From contig CASTMW010000009.1 of NCBI GenBank assembly GCA_949450265.1, positions 1-28,758 on the forward strand: DNA of 28,758 nucleotides, written 5' to 3'. Both the position numbers and the translations under genes were made by a program. The DNA comes from an uncultured Eggerthellaceae bacterium (lineage in GTDB: Bacteria > Actinomycetota > Coriobacteriia > Coriobacteriales > Eggerthellaceae). Positions 10,764 to 18,462 of the stretch are shown one piece after another. The notes below the pieces were generated by a model. The model searched no databases. It had not been told where the DNA came from and saw nothing but the letters and a program-made list of their open reading frames with translations. How positions within the stretch are numbered: the first letter of the stretch is position 1; the number at the start of each line of letters is the position of its first letter.

Positions 10764-11596
10764 TGCGCGTGGTGCTCGCCGATCATGCGGGCGCGTGTTA
10801 TGGGGTGCAGCGAGCGCTCGATCTGGCAAGTGCTGCTCTGCGCGAGGGTGGTGGTGCTTACACCTTGGGGCCGCTCATCCATAATCCGCAGGTGGTGGAG
10901 AGCCTGGCGCAGCAAGGCGCGCAGGTGGTGGAGCGCGCTGATCAGGTGCGCAGCGGTACCGTCATCGTGCGCAGCCATGGGGTGACGCCGCAGGAGCGCG
11001 CCTGCCTTGAAGGGCGGGCCGACAAGGTGGTGGATGCCACGTGTCCGCATGTGGCGCGCGCCCAGAAGGCAGCAGAGCGACTGGCCGCTCTCGGCTGCGT
11101 GCTGGTGGTGGGGGAGCCGGGGCATCCCGAGGTGGCGGCGCTGCGCGAGTATGCTCGTGCGGCGGGTGCCGAGGTCCATGTGGTGCTCAGCCCTGATGGC
11201 CTGCCGTCCGATCTGCCGGAGCGCGTGGGCGTGGTGGTGCAGACCACTCAGCGCGCAGAGACGCTGCAAGCGGTGGTCGACGCATTGGCACAGCGAGGCG
11301 TGAGCGCTCAGGTCAAGGACACCATCTGCGCAGCCACTACCGAGCGCCAGGCTGCGGCAGAGGCGCTGGCGGCACAGGTGGATGCCATGGTGGTCATCGG
11401 CGGCAAGAACTCATCGAACACCACGCGCCTTGCCGAGATATGCGCGCTCTCTTGTCCGCGCACCTTCCATGTGGAATCGGCCAATGAGGTGCGTGCTGAG
11501 GCGTTTGCAGGCTGCGACACGGTGGGCGTCACCGCGGGCGCTTCCACGCCTGAGGACCAGATAACGGCTGTCGTGTGCGCATTGCAGGCGCTCTGA
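10763..11596 (+). CDS. ispH: 4-hydroxy-3-methylbut-2-enyl diphosphate reductase
   Basis: This Fe-S enzyme (277 aa) reduces HMBPP to IPP and DMAPP in the last step of the MEP isoprenoid pathway. The three cluster cysteines are Cys12 (GACYGV), Cys94 (DATCPHV) and Cys189 (DTICAATTERQ). Further family motifs are GPLIHNPQVV, VRSHGV, GKNSSNT and GASTPE. The ATG at 10763 fits the family N-terminus; the open frame continues upstream, but that part shadows plsC. Presence of ispH shows that the organism uses the MEP route. No clear terminator follows; 78 bases separate it from der. Confidence 0.97.
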   Translation: MRVVLADHAGACYGVQRALDLASAALREGGGAYTLGPLIHNPQVVESLAQQGAQVVERADQVRSGTVIVRSHGVTPQERACLEGRADKVVDATCPHVARAQKAAERLAALGCVLVVGEPGHPEVAALREYARAAGAEVHVVLSPDGLPSDLPERVGVVVQTTQRAETLQAVVDALAQRGVSAQVKDTICAATTERQAAAEALAAQVDAMVVIGGKNSSNTTRLAEICALSCPRTFHVESANEVRAEAFAGCDTVGVTAGASTPEDQITAVVCALQAL

Positions 11597-11641
11597 TATT
11601 TCACCGACCACACCGATGCGCATCTTGCCAATCCGCTAGAC

Positions 11642-11647
11642 TATATA
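11642..11647 (+). promoter_or_regulatory. Possible -10 box for der
   Basis: TATATA lies 28 bases before the der ATG, in an AT-richer patch. A TTGCCA at 11625-11630 resembles a -35 box but is only 11 bases away, so the pair does not form a classical promoter. TAGACT at 11637-11642 is an alternative. Confidence 0.35.
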
Positions 11648-11674
11648 GGTTCTGAAACCGACCGGGAGGATGCG

Positions 11675-12988
11675 ATGTCCCAACCCATCGTTGCCATAGT
11701 GGGACGCCCCAACGTGGGCAAGTCAACGCTCGTGAACCGCATCGCGCAGACCCCTGATGCCATCGTGCATGAGATGCGCGGGGTCACGCGCGACCGCTCG
11801 TACCATCGTGCGGATTGGAACGGCGTCGACTTCACGCTAGTCGACACCGGTGGCATCGAACTGGCCACCGATGACGGGTTCCAAGCATCTATCCGCGATC
11901 AGGCGCTTCGGGCGGCCGATGAGGCCGATGCGATCATCTTCCTGGTCGATGGGCGCACGGGCGTCCTTGCCGATGATGAAGAAGTGGCTCGCATCCTGCT
12001 GCGTGCGAAGGCGCCTTCGTTCCTTGCGGTGAACAAGATGGACGACCCCGCCAAGGACGACCAGGTGTGGGAATACTGGCAGCTGGGCATGGGGCAGCCG
12101 TGGCCGATATCGGCCTTGCACGGGCATGGCACGGGCGATCTGCTTGACGAGGTGGTGGCAGCCATCGCCTCGGTGGCAAGCCTTGATGAGGAAGAGGACG
12201 ACGCGTTGGATGTGGCGGTCATCGGGCGTCCGAACGCGGGCAAGTCGTCGCTCGTGAACCGGTTGACCGACAACGATCGCTCCATCGTCAGCCCTGTGGC
12301 CGGCACCACGCGCGATGCCATCGACACGCTGGTCGATCATGACGGGCGAATGTATCGCATCGTGGACACCGCAGGCTTGCGGCGCAAGAGCCGCATCGAC
12401 GAATCGGTGGAATACTACAGCTTCGTGCGGGCCATGCGCGCCATCGACCGCGCCGATGTGGCGCTTCTGGTGATGGATGGCACGTTGGGCGTCACGGGCG
12501 AGGACCAGCGCGTCGCCAACTACGCTGCCGAGCGCGGATGCGCCTTGGTGATCGTCCTGAATAAGTGGGACATCGTGGAAGGCCCCGAGGCGAAGGCCAA
12601 GGTGCGCGAAGAGGTGGAAGACGAGCTGCACTACGTCAGCTACGCCAGCGTGGTGGCGCTCTCGGCGCTGACCGGCAAGAACGTTCAGCGCATCTGGGAC
12701 GCCATTGACTCCGCCCATGCGAACTATGCCAAGACCATCTCCACCAGCCGCCTCAACGCATGGCTGGCCGAGATCCGCGAAGAGGGTCACACCGTGACCA
12801 AGGGCAAAGCGGTGCTGCGCATCAAGTACGTCACGCAGACCAGCACCTGTCCGCCCTCCTTCACGTTCTTCTGCAACCGGCCCGACCTGGTCACCGACAA
12901 CTACGAGCGGTTCTTGGAGAACCGCTTGCGTCGTGCCTTCGACCTGTCCGGCACCCCCGTTCGTCTCCGATTCAAGAAGAAGGATTAG
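11675..12988 (+). CDS. der: Ribosome-associated GTPase Der (EngA)
   Basis: A 437-aa protein with two G domains in tandem, unique to EngA, which is needed to mature the 50S subunit. G domain 1 has P-loop GRPNVGKST at 10-18, then DTGG and NKMD. G domain 2 has GRPNAGKSS at 184-192, then DTAG and NKWD. The last 100 residues or so, ending in PVRLRFKKKD, form the KH-like domain that binds rRNA. GGGAGG at 11664-11669 lies five bases before the ATG. It starts a unit with plsY, 3 bp downstream. Confidence 0.97.
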   Translation: MSQPIVAIVGRPNVGKSTLVNRIAQTPDAIVHEMRGVTRDRSYHRADWNGVDFTLVDTGGIELATDDGFQASIRDQALRAADEADAIIFLVDGRTGVLADDEEVARILLRAKAPSFLAVNKMDDPAKDDQVWEYWQLGMGQPWPISALHGHGTGDLLDEVVAAIASVASLDEEEDDALDVAVIGRPNAGKSSLVNRLTDNDRSIVSPVAGTTRDAIDTLVDHDGRMYRIVDTAGLRRKSRIDESVEYYSFVRAMRAIDRADVALLVMDGTLGVTGEDQRVANYAAERGCALVIVLNKWDIVEGPEAKAKVREEVEDELHYVSYASVVALSALTGKNVQRIWDAIDSAHANYAKTISTSRLNAWLAEIREEGHTVTKGKAVLRIKYVTQTSTCPPSFTFFCNRPDLVTDNYERFLENRLRRAFDLSGTPVRLRFKKKD

Positions 12989-12991
12989 CTG

Positions 12992-13801
12992 ATGGCCATC
13001 GTGATCCTCATGCTGATCGTTCTGTTTGCGATCAGCTTCCTCTTAGGCTCCATACCGTGGGGGCTCATTGTGTCGAAAGCGTTCTTCAAGAAAGACATCC
13101 GCCAGGAAGGCTCCGGCAACATCGGTGCGACGAACGCCGTGCGCGGCATGGGCATCAAGGGCGGCGCTGCAGTCTTCGTGTTGGATGCGGGCAAGGGCGC
13201 CTTGGCGGGGGCCATCGCTTGGTTCATCTGGGCGCCCCTGCTCACGAACGCGTTCTCGCTGGATACGGTCGTTGTGTTCACAGCGCTCCACGGCAATGTG
13301 GTGAGCGCTCATGATGCCATCGCTGCGGGGCAGGTGAGCATGCTCTGCGCGGCGGTTGCCTTCATCGGGTGCACGCTGGGCCACATCTTCTGTCCGTGGC
13401 TGGGCTTCAAGGGCGGCAAGGGTATCTCAGTGGCGTTCGGGTGCGAGTTCTTCGCGCTGGGTCCGGTGGGCGCGCTCATCGACTTGGTGGTGTTCGCGGT
13501 GTTCGCGGTCACCACGCGCTGGGTGTCTCTGGGCTCCATCATGGCGGCGGTGGCCGTTCCGTTGATGAGCGTGTGGATATGCTGGAACTGCTGGCCAGCG
13601 GCGGCGCTCATCGACATCACTGCGCTCGTCGTCATCTGGGCGCATCGGGGCAACATCCGTCGTTTGATGCACGGGGAAGAACCGAAGTTCGGTAGCAAGG
13701 ACGCATCGAAGGCGTCCTCTGAGCTTTCAAGTGAGGACCCGCGTCCGCGCCGGGTACGTCGCGAAGAGGCGCGCCGAACGAAGGAGGGAAAGCTGTCATG
13801 A
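12992..13801 (+). CDS. plsY: Acyl-phosphate:glycerol-3-phosphate acyltransferase, long form
   Basis: A membrane enzyme that acylates glycerol-3-phosphate from acyl-phosphate, starting phospholipid synthesis. The three family motifs are seen: GSIPWGLIVS (19-28), GSGNIGATNAVRG (40-52) and LGHIFCPWLGFKGGKG (129-144). At 269 aa it is longer than the usual 190-220. The extra length comes from a loop of about 35 residues (roughly 80-115) between two membrane segments, and from a charged tail (230-269) rich in Ser, Glu and Arg that is probably cytoplasmic and disordered. gpsA, which makes the substrate, follows with an ATGA overlap. Confidence 0.93.
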   Translation: MAIVILMLIVLFAISFLLGSIPWGLIVSKAFFKKDIRQEGSGNIGATNAVRGMGIKGGAAVFVLDAGKGALAGAIAWFIWAPLLTNAFSLDTVVVFTALHGNVVSAHDAIAAGQVSMLCAAVAFIGCTLGHIFCPWLGFKGGKGISVAFGCEFFALGPVGALIDLVVFAVFAVTTRWVSLGSIMAAVAVPLMSVWICWNCWPAAALIDITALVVIWAHRGNIRRLMHGEEPKFGSKDASKASSELSSEDPRPRRVRREEARRTKEGKLS

Positions 13802-14805
13802 GCAAGGTCGCTTTGATCGGATCGGGATCGTGGGGAACGGCACTCGCGCAGCTGCTGGCGCGCAAAGGTTTCGACGCGGTCATGTGGACGCGCCGACAGG
13901 AGCTTGCCGATGAGGTGAATACCAGGCACACCAACATCACCTACCTGAGCGATGCAGCGCTGGATGCGCGCGTTTCTGCGACCACGTCCATGGCAGAGGC
14001 GTTCGAAGGGGCCATCGCAGCCGTCTTCGTCACGCCTTCGCGATTCTTGCGCGCTACGGTGGAGGCGGCGGTTCCCTTCATACACCCTGATCTGCCGGTG
14101 GTCATCTGCTCGAAGGGCGTGGAAGGCCAAAGCGGCCTTCTGGCGAACCAGATGATGGCCGAGGTCTTAGGAGAACCCGAGCGCATCGCTGTGCTATCCG
14201 GACCGACGCATGCCGAAGAGGTGGTGTTCGGCGTGCCGAGCGGTGCGGTATGCGCATGCGAGGATGAGGCTACGGCAACGTTCTTCCGCGACCTATTCGC
14301 CACCGATACATTTCGCACCTACACCTCCGATGATGTGGTGGGCGTTGAGCTGTGCGCGGCGTTCAAGAACGTCATTGCCATCGCCGTTGGCGTGTCCTAC
14401 GGCATGGGATACGGGGACAATACCGCCGCCATGATCATCACACGCGGCTTGGCCGAGATGAGCCGTATGGTGGTGGCATGCGGGGGCACCGCGCTCACGT
14501 GCATGGGGCTGGCAGGTGCGGGTGACATGGTGGTGACCTGCATGTCGCAGCATTCACGCAATCGCCGTTTCGGGCAGTACTATCTGGCGCAGGGAAAGAC
14601 GCTCACCGATTTCGAGGCCGACACGCACATGGTGGTGGAAGGCGCGCAGGCTGCGCGCAGCCTTGCGGTGCTGCAACAGCGCCACGGCGTAGACCTTCCT
14701 CTGACCGATGCGGTGCGCAAGATCATCTGGGAGGGGTCTGACCCCATCATCGAGGCACGCGTGCTGGTCGACCGTCCGCTCAAGGACGAGATATACGGGA
14801 TGTAG
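13798..14805 (+). CDS. gpsA: Glycerol-3-phosphate dehydrogenase [NAD(P)+]
   Basis: It reduces dihydroxyacetone phosphate to sn-glycerol-3-phosphate in the cytoplasm. The dinucleotide-binding motif GSGSWGTALA starts at residue 8. Catalytic lysines fit Lys106 (CSKGVE) and Lys190 (AAFKNVIAIAVG). GLAGAGDMVVTCMS and SRNRRFG are typical of the C-terminal domain. Length 335 aa is normal. AAGGAGG at 13781-13787 lies 10 bases before the ATG. Its product feeds plsY directly upstream. It is the last gene before a structured intergenic gap and a convergent gene. Confidence 0.97.
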   Translation: MSKVALIGSGSWGTALAQLLARKGFDAVMWTRRQELADEVNTRHTNITYLSDAALDARVSATTSMAEAFEGAIAAVFVTPSRFLRATVEAAVPFIHPDLPVVICSKGVEGQSGLLANQMMAEVLGEPERIAVLSGPTHAEEVVFGVPSGAVCACEDEATATFFRDLFATDTFRTYTSDDVVGVELCAAFKNVIAIAVGVSYGMGYGDNTAAMIITRGLAEMSRMVVACGGTALTCMGLAGAGDMVVTCMSQHSRNRRFGQYYLAQGKTLTDFEADTHMVVEGAQAARSLAVLQQRHGVDLPLTDAVRKIIWEGSDPIIEARVLVDRPLKDEIYGM

Positions 14806-15088
14806 GGCGCCTGAGCGCAAGGCACGTCAGAAGCGGTCCCGGTCCCGTAAGAAGATAGCCCCACATAAGGCGAGCCCCTCGCCGTTAAGGGGGTTGACGA
14901 GGGGCTCTCGCTGGCGGGCTGTCTTGCACAAGGTTTGGGAGGAGAAGAGGATTCACGCACAAGACGCGTGACAGCCCGTTAGCTTCAACCTAGTGCCGTG
15001 CTCGCAAGCACCAGCAAGCCCATCTTATGCGCTTTGCCCGCCGTGCTACCGACGGCTCACGTTCGGTTTCCGTTCGGTCTTTACGCTG
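14806..15088. other. Structured non-coding gap between convergent gpsA and ogt-like genes
   Basis: The 283 bp hold no convincing gene but a row of inverted repeats. A perfect 10-bp stem lies at 14872-14881 and 14898-14907. A 9-bp stem lies at 14915-14923 and 14970-14978, with a small CACGC/GCGTG hairpin inside it. Short stems with 4-7 base loops lie at 14998-15011 and 15040-15056. None is followed by a run of T, so they are not standard intrinsic terminators. A GGTCCC doublet sits at 14836-14847, and CGTTCGGT occurs twice near 15060-15078. Confidence 0.6.
14872..14907. repeat. Perfect 10-bp inverted repeat with 16-nt loop
   Basis: GAGCCCCTCG at 14872-14881 pairs fully with CGAGGGGCTC at 14898-14907. 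A competing pairing exists: CCCCT at 14875-14879 also matches AGGGG at 14888-14892, and AGCCCC at 14857-14862 matches GGGGCT at 14901-14906. The region could therefore fold in two exclusive ways. Confidence 0.65.
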
Positions 15089-15586
15089 TTACGCGCCCGA
15101 TACCGTGCGTCCGTGCGCTCCGGCATAGGCTTGCTCCAGTTTGCGAAATGCCGCTCGCAGCTGCGCGTTCGCATCCGTCGGCTCCACGCGTCCGGTGGCG
15201 GGGATCACGCGATGGGCAGGGATGAGGATAGCCAAAGGATTGCTGCTGATCGCCTGTCCCACGGCGCGGTTCGCATTCGGGCGCCCGATCACCTGGGCGA
15301 TATGCGTTGCCGTGCGCACCTGCCCATAGGGGATGTTGCAGATGGCATGCCAGACATCCTTCTGGAACGCCGTGCCCTCCACGCGCATCTGCACGTTGAA
15401 CAGCGTGCGCTTTCCCGCGAAGTACTCGAGCAGCTGGTCGGCGCATGCGTTCGTGGCTGTGCTCGGCCGTTGCTGGCCTTCCATGTCGATGCGCCCGAGC
15501 GCTACGCGCACGATGCTCTCGCCTTCGCCTGCGATGGTGAGAGGCCCATACGCTGTTCGATAGGTGAAGTGGTTCAGGGAACGCAT
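15089..15586 (-). CDS. O6-alkylguanine-DNA alkyltransferase-like protein lacking the catalytic cysteine (ATL-like)
   Basis: A 165-aa protein of the Ogt/MGMT family. The DNA-binding and hinge regions are kept: TAFQKDVWHAICNIPYGQVR, RPNANRAVGQA with the presumed Arg finger Arg107, and NPLAILIP. The active site should read PCHRV but reads P-Ala124-H-R-V; the codon is GCC (15215-15217, complement), two changes from TGC. The Tyr that rotates the base in human AGT (Tyr114) aligns with Ala93. The glycine-rich GxxGG segment behind the active site is missing. It should therefore bind but not dealkylate O6-alkylguanine. Known ATL proteins have Trp or Ala in place of Cys and flag damage for nucleotide excision repair; a PAHRV form is known in Thermus. 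The start has GGGAGG 11 bases upstream and a good promoter. Confidence 0.85.
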   Translation of the reverse strand: MRSLNHFTYRTAYGPLTIAGEGESIVRVALGRIDMEGQQRPSTATNACADQLLEYFAGKRTLFNVQMRVEGTAFQKDVWHAICNIPYGQVRTATHIAQVIGRPNANRAVGQAISSNPLAILIPAHRVIPATGRVEPTDANAQLRAAFRKLEQAYAGAHGRTVSGA

Positions 15587-15601
15587 CGGGGCGATAACCT
15601 C

Positions 15602-15640
15602 CCATCACAATGGACATCACGATTATAGCAGCGGTGATGG
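15602..15640. promoter_or_regulatory. Inverted repeat around the ogt-like promoter
   Basis: CCATCAC at 15602-15608 and GTGATGG at 15634-15640 form a perfect 7-bp inverted repeat. A third CATCAC lies at 15615-15620. The arms flank the -10 box of the minus-strand gene and lie just upstream of the rpe -10 box, so a regulator could act on both genes. No known operator matches. Confidence 0.4.
15622..15630 (-). promoter_or_regulatory. Extended -10 promoter of the ogt-like gene
   Basis: On the minus strand this reads TGC-TATAAT, a perfect -10 hexamer with a TGn extension. The predicted start near 15615 gives a leader of about 29 bases. No -35 box is evident. Confidence 0.7.
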
Positions 15641-15654
15641 ACCCCATCTTGCAT

Positions 15655-15660
15655 TAGAAT
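15655..15660 (+). promoter_or_regulatory. -10 box for rpe
   Basis: TAGAAT lies 14 bases before the ATG at 15675 and 35 bases before an in-frame GTG at 15696. The short distance to the ATG makes the GTG, with AAAGG six bases upstream, a real alternative start. Confidence 0.45.
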
Positions 15661-15674
15661 GAGCACGAGAAGAG

Positions 15675-16394
15675 ATGCTTCGTGAAAGGCTGCCCGTGTT
15701 CGAACCTGTTCGCATATGCCCCTCCATCCTGTCTGCCGATCTGGTCCATCTAGGCGATGACATCGCATCGGTGGCGCAGGCGGGGGCGGGTTTCATCCAC
15801 GTTGATGTGATGGACGGCCATTTCGTGCCGAACTTGACCATGGGCGTGCCGCTGGTCAAGCAACTCGCGCACTTCACGGAGGTGCCGCTCGACGTGCATC
15901 TGATGATCAGCAACCCGATCGAGCAACTCCCTTGGTTCATCGAAGCAGGGGCCGATATGCTCACGGTGCATGCCGAAGCGCTCGATGGCGAAGGGCTTGT
16001 CTGTGTGGTGCGCATGATGCGCGATGCTGGCGTGCGTGCAGCTGTGGCGCTCAAACCGGCAACACCGGTCGATGCGATAGCGCCGGTGCTCGAAGAAGTT
16101 GACATGGTGCTCGTGATGAGCGTCGAACCCGGTTTCTCGGGCCAGAGCTATATCGAAGGTTCGCAGGATAAGGTGGCCGCCGTGGTGCGCATGGCACGGG
16201 AGCGCGGATGTGCTCCCTTGATCCAGGTGGATGGCGGCATCGGGTGTTCCACCGCGCCGCTCGTCTGCGCGCAAGGCGCTGATCTGTTGGTCTGCGGCAA
16301 TGCGGTGTTCGCCGCCGACGATCCAGCATCAGCGCTGCGCGAGATACAGGCCATTGGAGAGGATGCGAGAGAAGATGCCCTGTCCATCGCTTGA
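15675..16394 (+). CDS. rpe: Ribulose-phosphate 3-epimerase
   Basis: It interconverts ribulose-5-phosphate and xylulose-5-phosphate in the pentose phosphate pathway. This TIM barrel carries ICPSILSADLVHLG, then HVDVMDGHFVPNLTMG with catalytic Asp44, DVHLMI, MSVEPGFSGQ and VDGGIG with Asp186. The common VNPGF is VEPGF here. Length is 239 aa from the ATG; other family members begin only a few residues before PSILSAD, so the GTG at 15696 (232 aa) is quite possible. The 3' end overlaps the cysteine desulfurase start by 20-32 bp. Confidence 0.95.
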   Translation: MLRERLPVFEPVRICPSILSADLVHLGDDIASVAQAGAGFIHVDVMDGHFVPNLTMGVPLVKQLAHFTEVPLDVHLMISNPIEQLPWFIEAGADMLTVHAEALDGEGLVCVVRMMRDAGVRAAVALKPATPVDAIAPVLEEVDMVLVMSVEPGFSGQSYIEGSQDKVAAVVRMARERGCAPLIQVDGGIGCSTAPLVCAQGADLLVCGNAVFAADDPASALREIQAIGEDAREDALSIA

Positions 16395-17586
16395 GGATGC
16401 GATCTACCTCGATTATGCCGCCACCGCTCCCTTGCGAGCGGAGGCGCTGGCAGCCATGGAGCCGTACCTGATGACCGGTCGTGCGGCTGCCTGCGGGCAG
16501 GCCAATCCCAATTCGGTCCATTCAGCGGGCCGCACGGCGTTCCGTGCCTTGGAAGAGGCGCGCCAGATGGTGGCCGCCGCGCTGAATGCCAGGCGTCCCG
16601 ACGAGATCATCTTCACCTCGGGGGCCACTGAAGCGGACAACGCTGCCGTCGCCGGGATGACCTTCTCGGCCCAGCGGCGCAAGCTGGATAGCGGTCAGAA
16701 GGACTTCAAGGCGCATGTCATCGTGTCCGCCATCGAGCATGATGCCGTACTCTGCCCGGCGCACCACCTTGCGTACCAAGGTTACGAGGTCGACTTCATC
16801 GAGCCGACGCGCGCGGGCTTCATCGAGGCTAGCGCCCTTGAGGCTCTCTGCAAGCCGAATACGGTGCTGGTATCGGTACAAGCAGCCAATTCCGAGGTGG
16901 GCAGCGTGCAGGCGGTGCGCCAGTTGGCCGACGTTGCCCATGCCCACGGTGCGCTCTTCCATACTGATGCCACCCAAGCGCTCGGGAAGATACCGGTGGA
17001 CCTGCGCGCGTGGGATTGCGATGCGGCGTCATTCAGCGCTCATAAGATTGGCGGTCCGAAGGGATGCGGCGCGCTGTACCTGCGTGCGCGCACGCCCATG
17101 CAGCCGCAGGCGTTGGGTGGTGGCCAAGAGGGCACGAAGCGCAGCGGCACGCAGGATGTATGCAGCATCGTCGGCTTCGCGGCGGCGGTGCAGGCTGCCG
17201 TGGCCGAGCAAGCTCAGGAAAGCGCCCGTCTCATGCGCCTGCGCGACCATATCTATGCGAACGCGGCAAATATGGATGGCGTGCTCCCCACGGTGGAGGT
17301 GGTGCCGGGATCGCTGGATTACCTGCCCAATATTGTGAACCTGATGGTGCCTGGCATCGAGAGCGATTCGCTCGTGCTGCGCTTCGACACCTTAGGAATC
17401 GAGGTGTCCGGTGCCAGCGCATGCGCCTCGAACTCGCTGGAGCCGAGCCATGTGCTGCGCGCCATGGGCGTTGCCACCGACGATGCCCAATGCGAGCTGC
17501 GGGCATCCATGGGAACTGATACTACTGCTGCTGATGCGGATGCCTTCCTTGCGGCATTGCCGCGCGTGATCGATTGGAGGCCCTGA
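16363..17586 (+). CDS. Cysteine desulfurase (NifS/IscS-like)
   Basis: A PLP enzyme that takes sulfur from L-cysteine for Fe-S clusters or thio-modified tRNA. The N-terminus has IYLDYAATAPLR; GATEADNAAV and HTDATQALGKIPVDL contact PLP. The Schiff-base lysine is Lys228 in FSAHKIGGPKG. The persulfide cysteine is Cys354 in GASACASNSLEPSHVL, in a long loop as in group I enzymes. Length is 407 aa from the ATG at 16363; the ATG at 16375 is an alternative, and both lie inside rpe. No IscU or tRNA-thiolase gene adjoins, so the acceptor is unknown. Other enzymes in this window (fumarase, IspH) need Fe-S clusters. Confidence 0.92.
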   Translation: MREKMPCPSLEDAIYLDYAATAPLRAEALAAMEPYLMTGRAAACGQANPNSVHSAGRTAFRALEEARQMVAAALNARRPDEIIFTSGATEADNAAVAGMTFSAQRRKLDSGQKDFKAHVIVSAIEHDAVLCPAHHLAYQGYEVDFIEPTRAGFIEASALEALCKPNTVLVSVQAANSEVGSVQAVRQLADVAHAHGALFHTDATQALGKIPVDLRAWDCDAASFSAHKIGGPKGCGALYLRARTPMQPQALGGGQEGTKRSGTQDVCSIVGFAAAVQAAVAEQAQESARLMRLRDHIYANAANMDGVLPTVEVVPGSLDYLPNIVNLMVPGIESDSLVLRFDTLGIEVSGASACASNSLEPSHVLRAMGVATDDAQCELRASMGTDTTAADADAFLAALPRVIDWRP

Positions 17587-17589
17587 CCG

Positions 17590-18405
17590 ATGGAATTGGT
17601 GAACACGCACTGCCATTCGCACTTTTGCGGCCATGGCGAGGGGCTGGTGTCAGAATATGCTGCCGCCGCTGCCGATGCGGGCATCACCACTTTGGCGTTC
17701 ACCGAGCATTATCCGCTCACGTCCGCCTTCGACCCCGATGGCTACCTTTCGGTGCCAGCGGTGGATATGGCGGCCTACGAGCAGGCAGTGCTGGACGCGC
17801 GCGCAGCGCATACGGGCATGGATGTGCTCTTGGGCATTGAGTTGGACTATCTTGCCGACACCGATGACCGCGACCTGGATGCTGCCGATCTGGCGCGCTA
17901 CGATGTCATCTTAGGGTCGGTGCATTTCGTCGACCGCTGGCCCTTCGACGATCCGGCTCAGCGCGGCGTCTGGGAAGAGCCTGGCGCGGTGGATCGCATC
18001 TGGAACCGCTACGTCGACCTGTGGTGCGACGCGGCCAGCGACCCGACGCTCCCATTCCAGGTGATGTCGCATCCCGACCTTGCCAAGAAGTTCGCGTTCT
18101 ATCCCAGCTTTCCGCTCGATGCGCTCTATGAACGCATGGCCGAGGCGGCATCGGCTGGTGGGCGCATGGTGGAAGTGAATACGTCGGGGTCCTACTACGC
18201 ATGCGCGGAGATGTTCCCAGCACCTGATCTGCTGCGCGCGTTCTGCCGGGCGGGCGTGCCCTGCACCGTGGGGACCGATGCGCACAGCCCGGTCAATGTC
18301 GCGCGAGATATCCATCGTGCGTACGCGCTGATGCGCGAAGTGGGTTACCGCCAGGTCACCGTTCCCATGATCGGGGGAGATCGCCGCACCGTCGGACTAG
18401 ACTAG
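17590..18405 (+). CDS. PHP-domain phosphatase, histidinol-phosphatase (HisJ/HisK) type
   Basis: The protein (271 aa) has the PHP metal-binding start NTHCHSHFCGHGE (His7, His9), then AFTEHYPL, GIELDY, ILGSVHFVD, SHPDLAKKF and GTDAHSP, in the order of the polymerase-and-histidinol-phosphatase superfamily. The HFVD and LAKKF segments resemble the stand-alone histidinol-phosphatases that remove phosphate from L-histidinol phosphate. No other histidine gene is nearby, so another small phosphoester is possible. TGGAGG at 17575-17580 lies nine bases before the ATG, three bases after the desulfurase stop. Confidence 0.82.
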   Translation: MELVNTHCHSHFCGHGEGLVSEYAAAAADAGITTLAFTEHYPLTSAFDPDGYLSVPAVDMAAYEQAVLDARAAHTGMDVLLGIELDYLADTDDRDLDAADLARYDVILGSVHFVDRWPFDDPAQRGVWEEPGAVDRIWNRYVDLWCDAASDPTLPFQVMSHPDLAKKFAFYPSFPLDALYERMAEAASAGGRMVEVNTSGSYYACAEMFPAPDLLRAFCRAGVPCTVGTDAHSPVNVARDIHRAYALMREVGYRQVTVPMIGGDRRTVGLD

Positions 18406-18412
18406 CTACATG

Positions 18413-18441
18413 CGAGGGTGCATCCAGGATGGTCGCCCTCG
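18413..18441 (+). repeat. Small hairpin before the Nif3-like gene
   Basis: CGAGGG at 18413-18418 pairs with CCCTCG at 18436-18441, with an inner CATC/GATG pairing. It ends nine bases before the AAGGAG of the next gene. With no T run it is not a terminator; a weak leader structure is possible. Confidence 0.35.
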
Positions 18442-18462
18442 TCCCGTTCTAAGGAGCATGAG

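Noticed and set aside
14915..14978. tRNA-like fold from the 9-bp stem
   Set aside because: No anticodon or T-arm motif and the wrong spacing; kept only as an inverted repeat.
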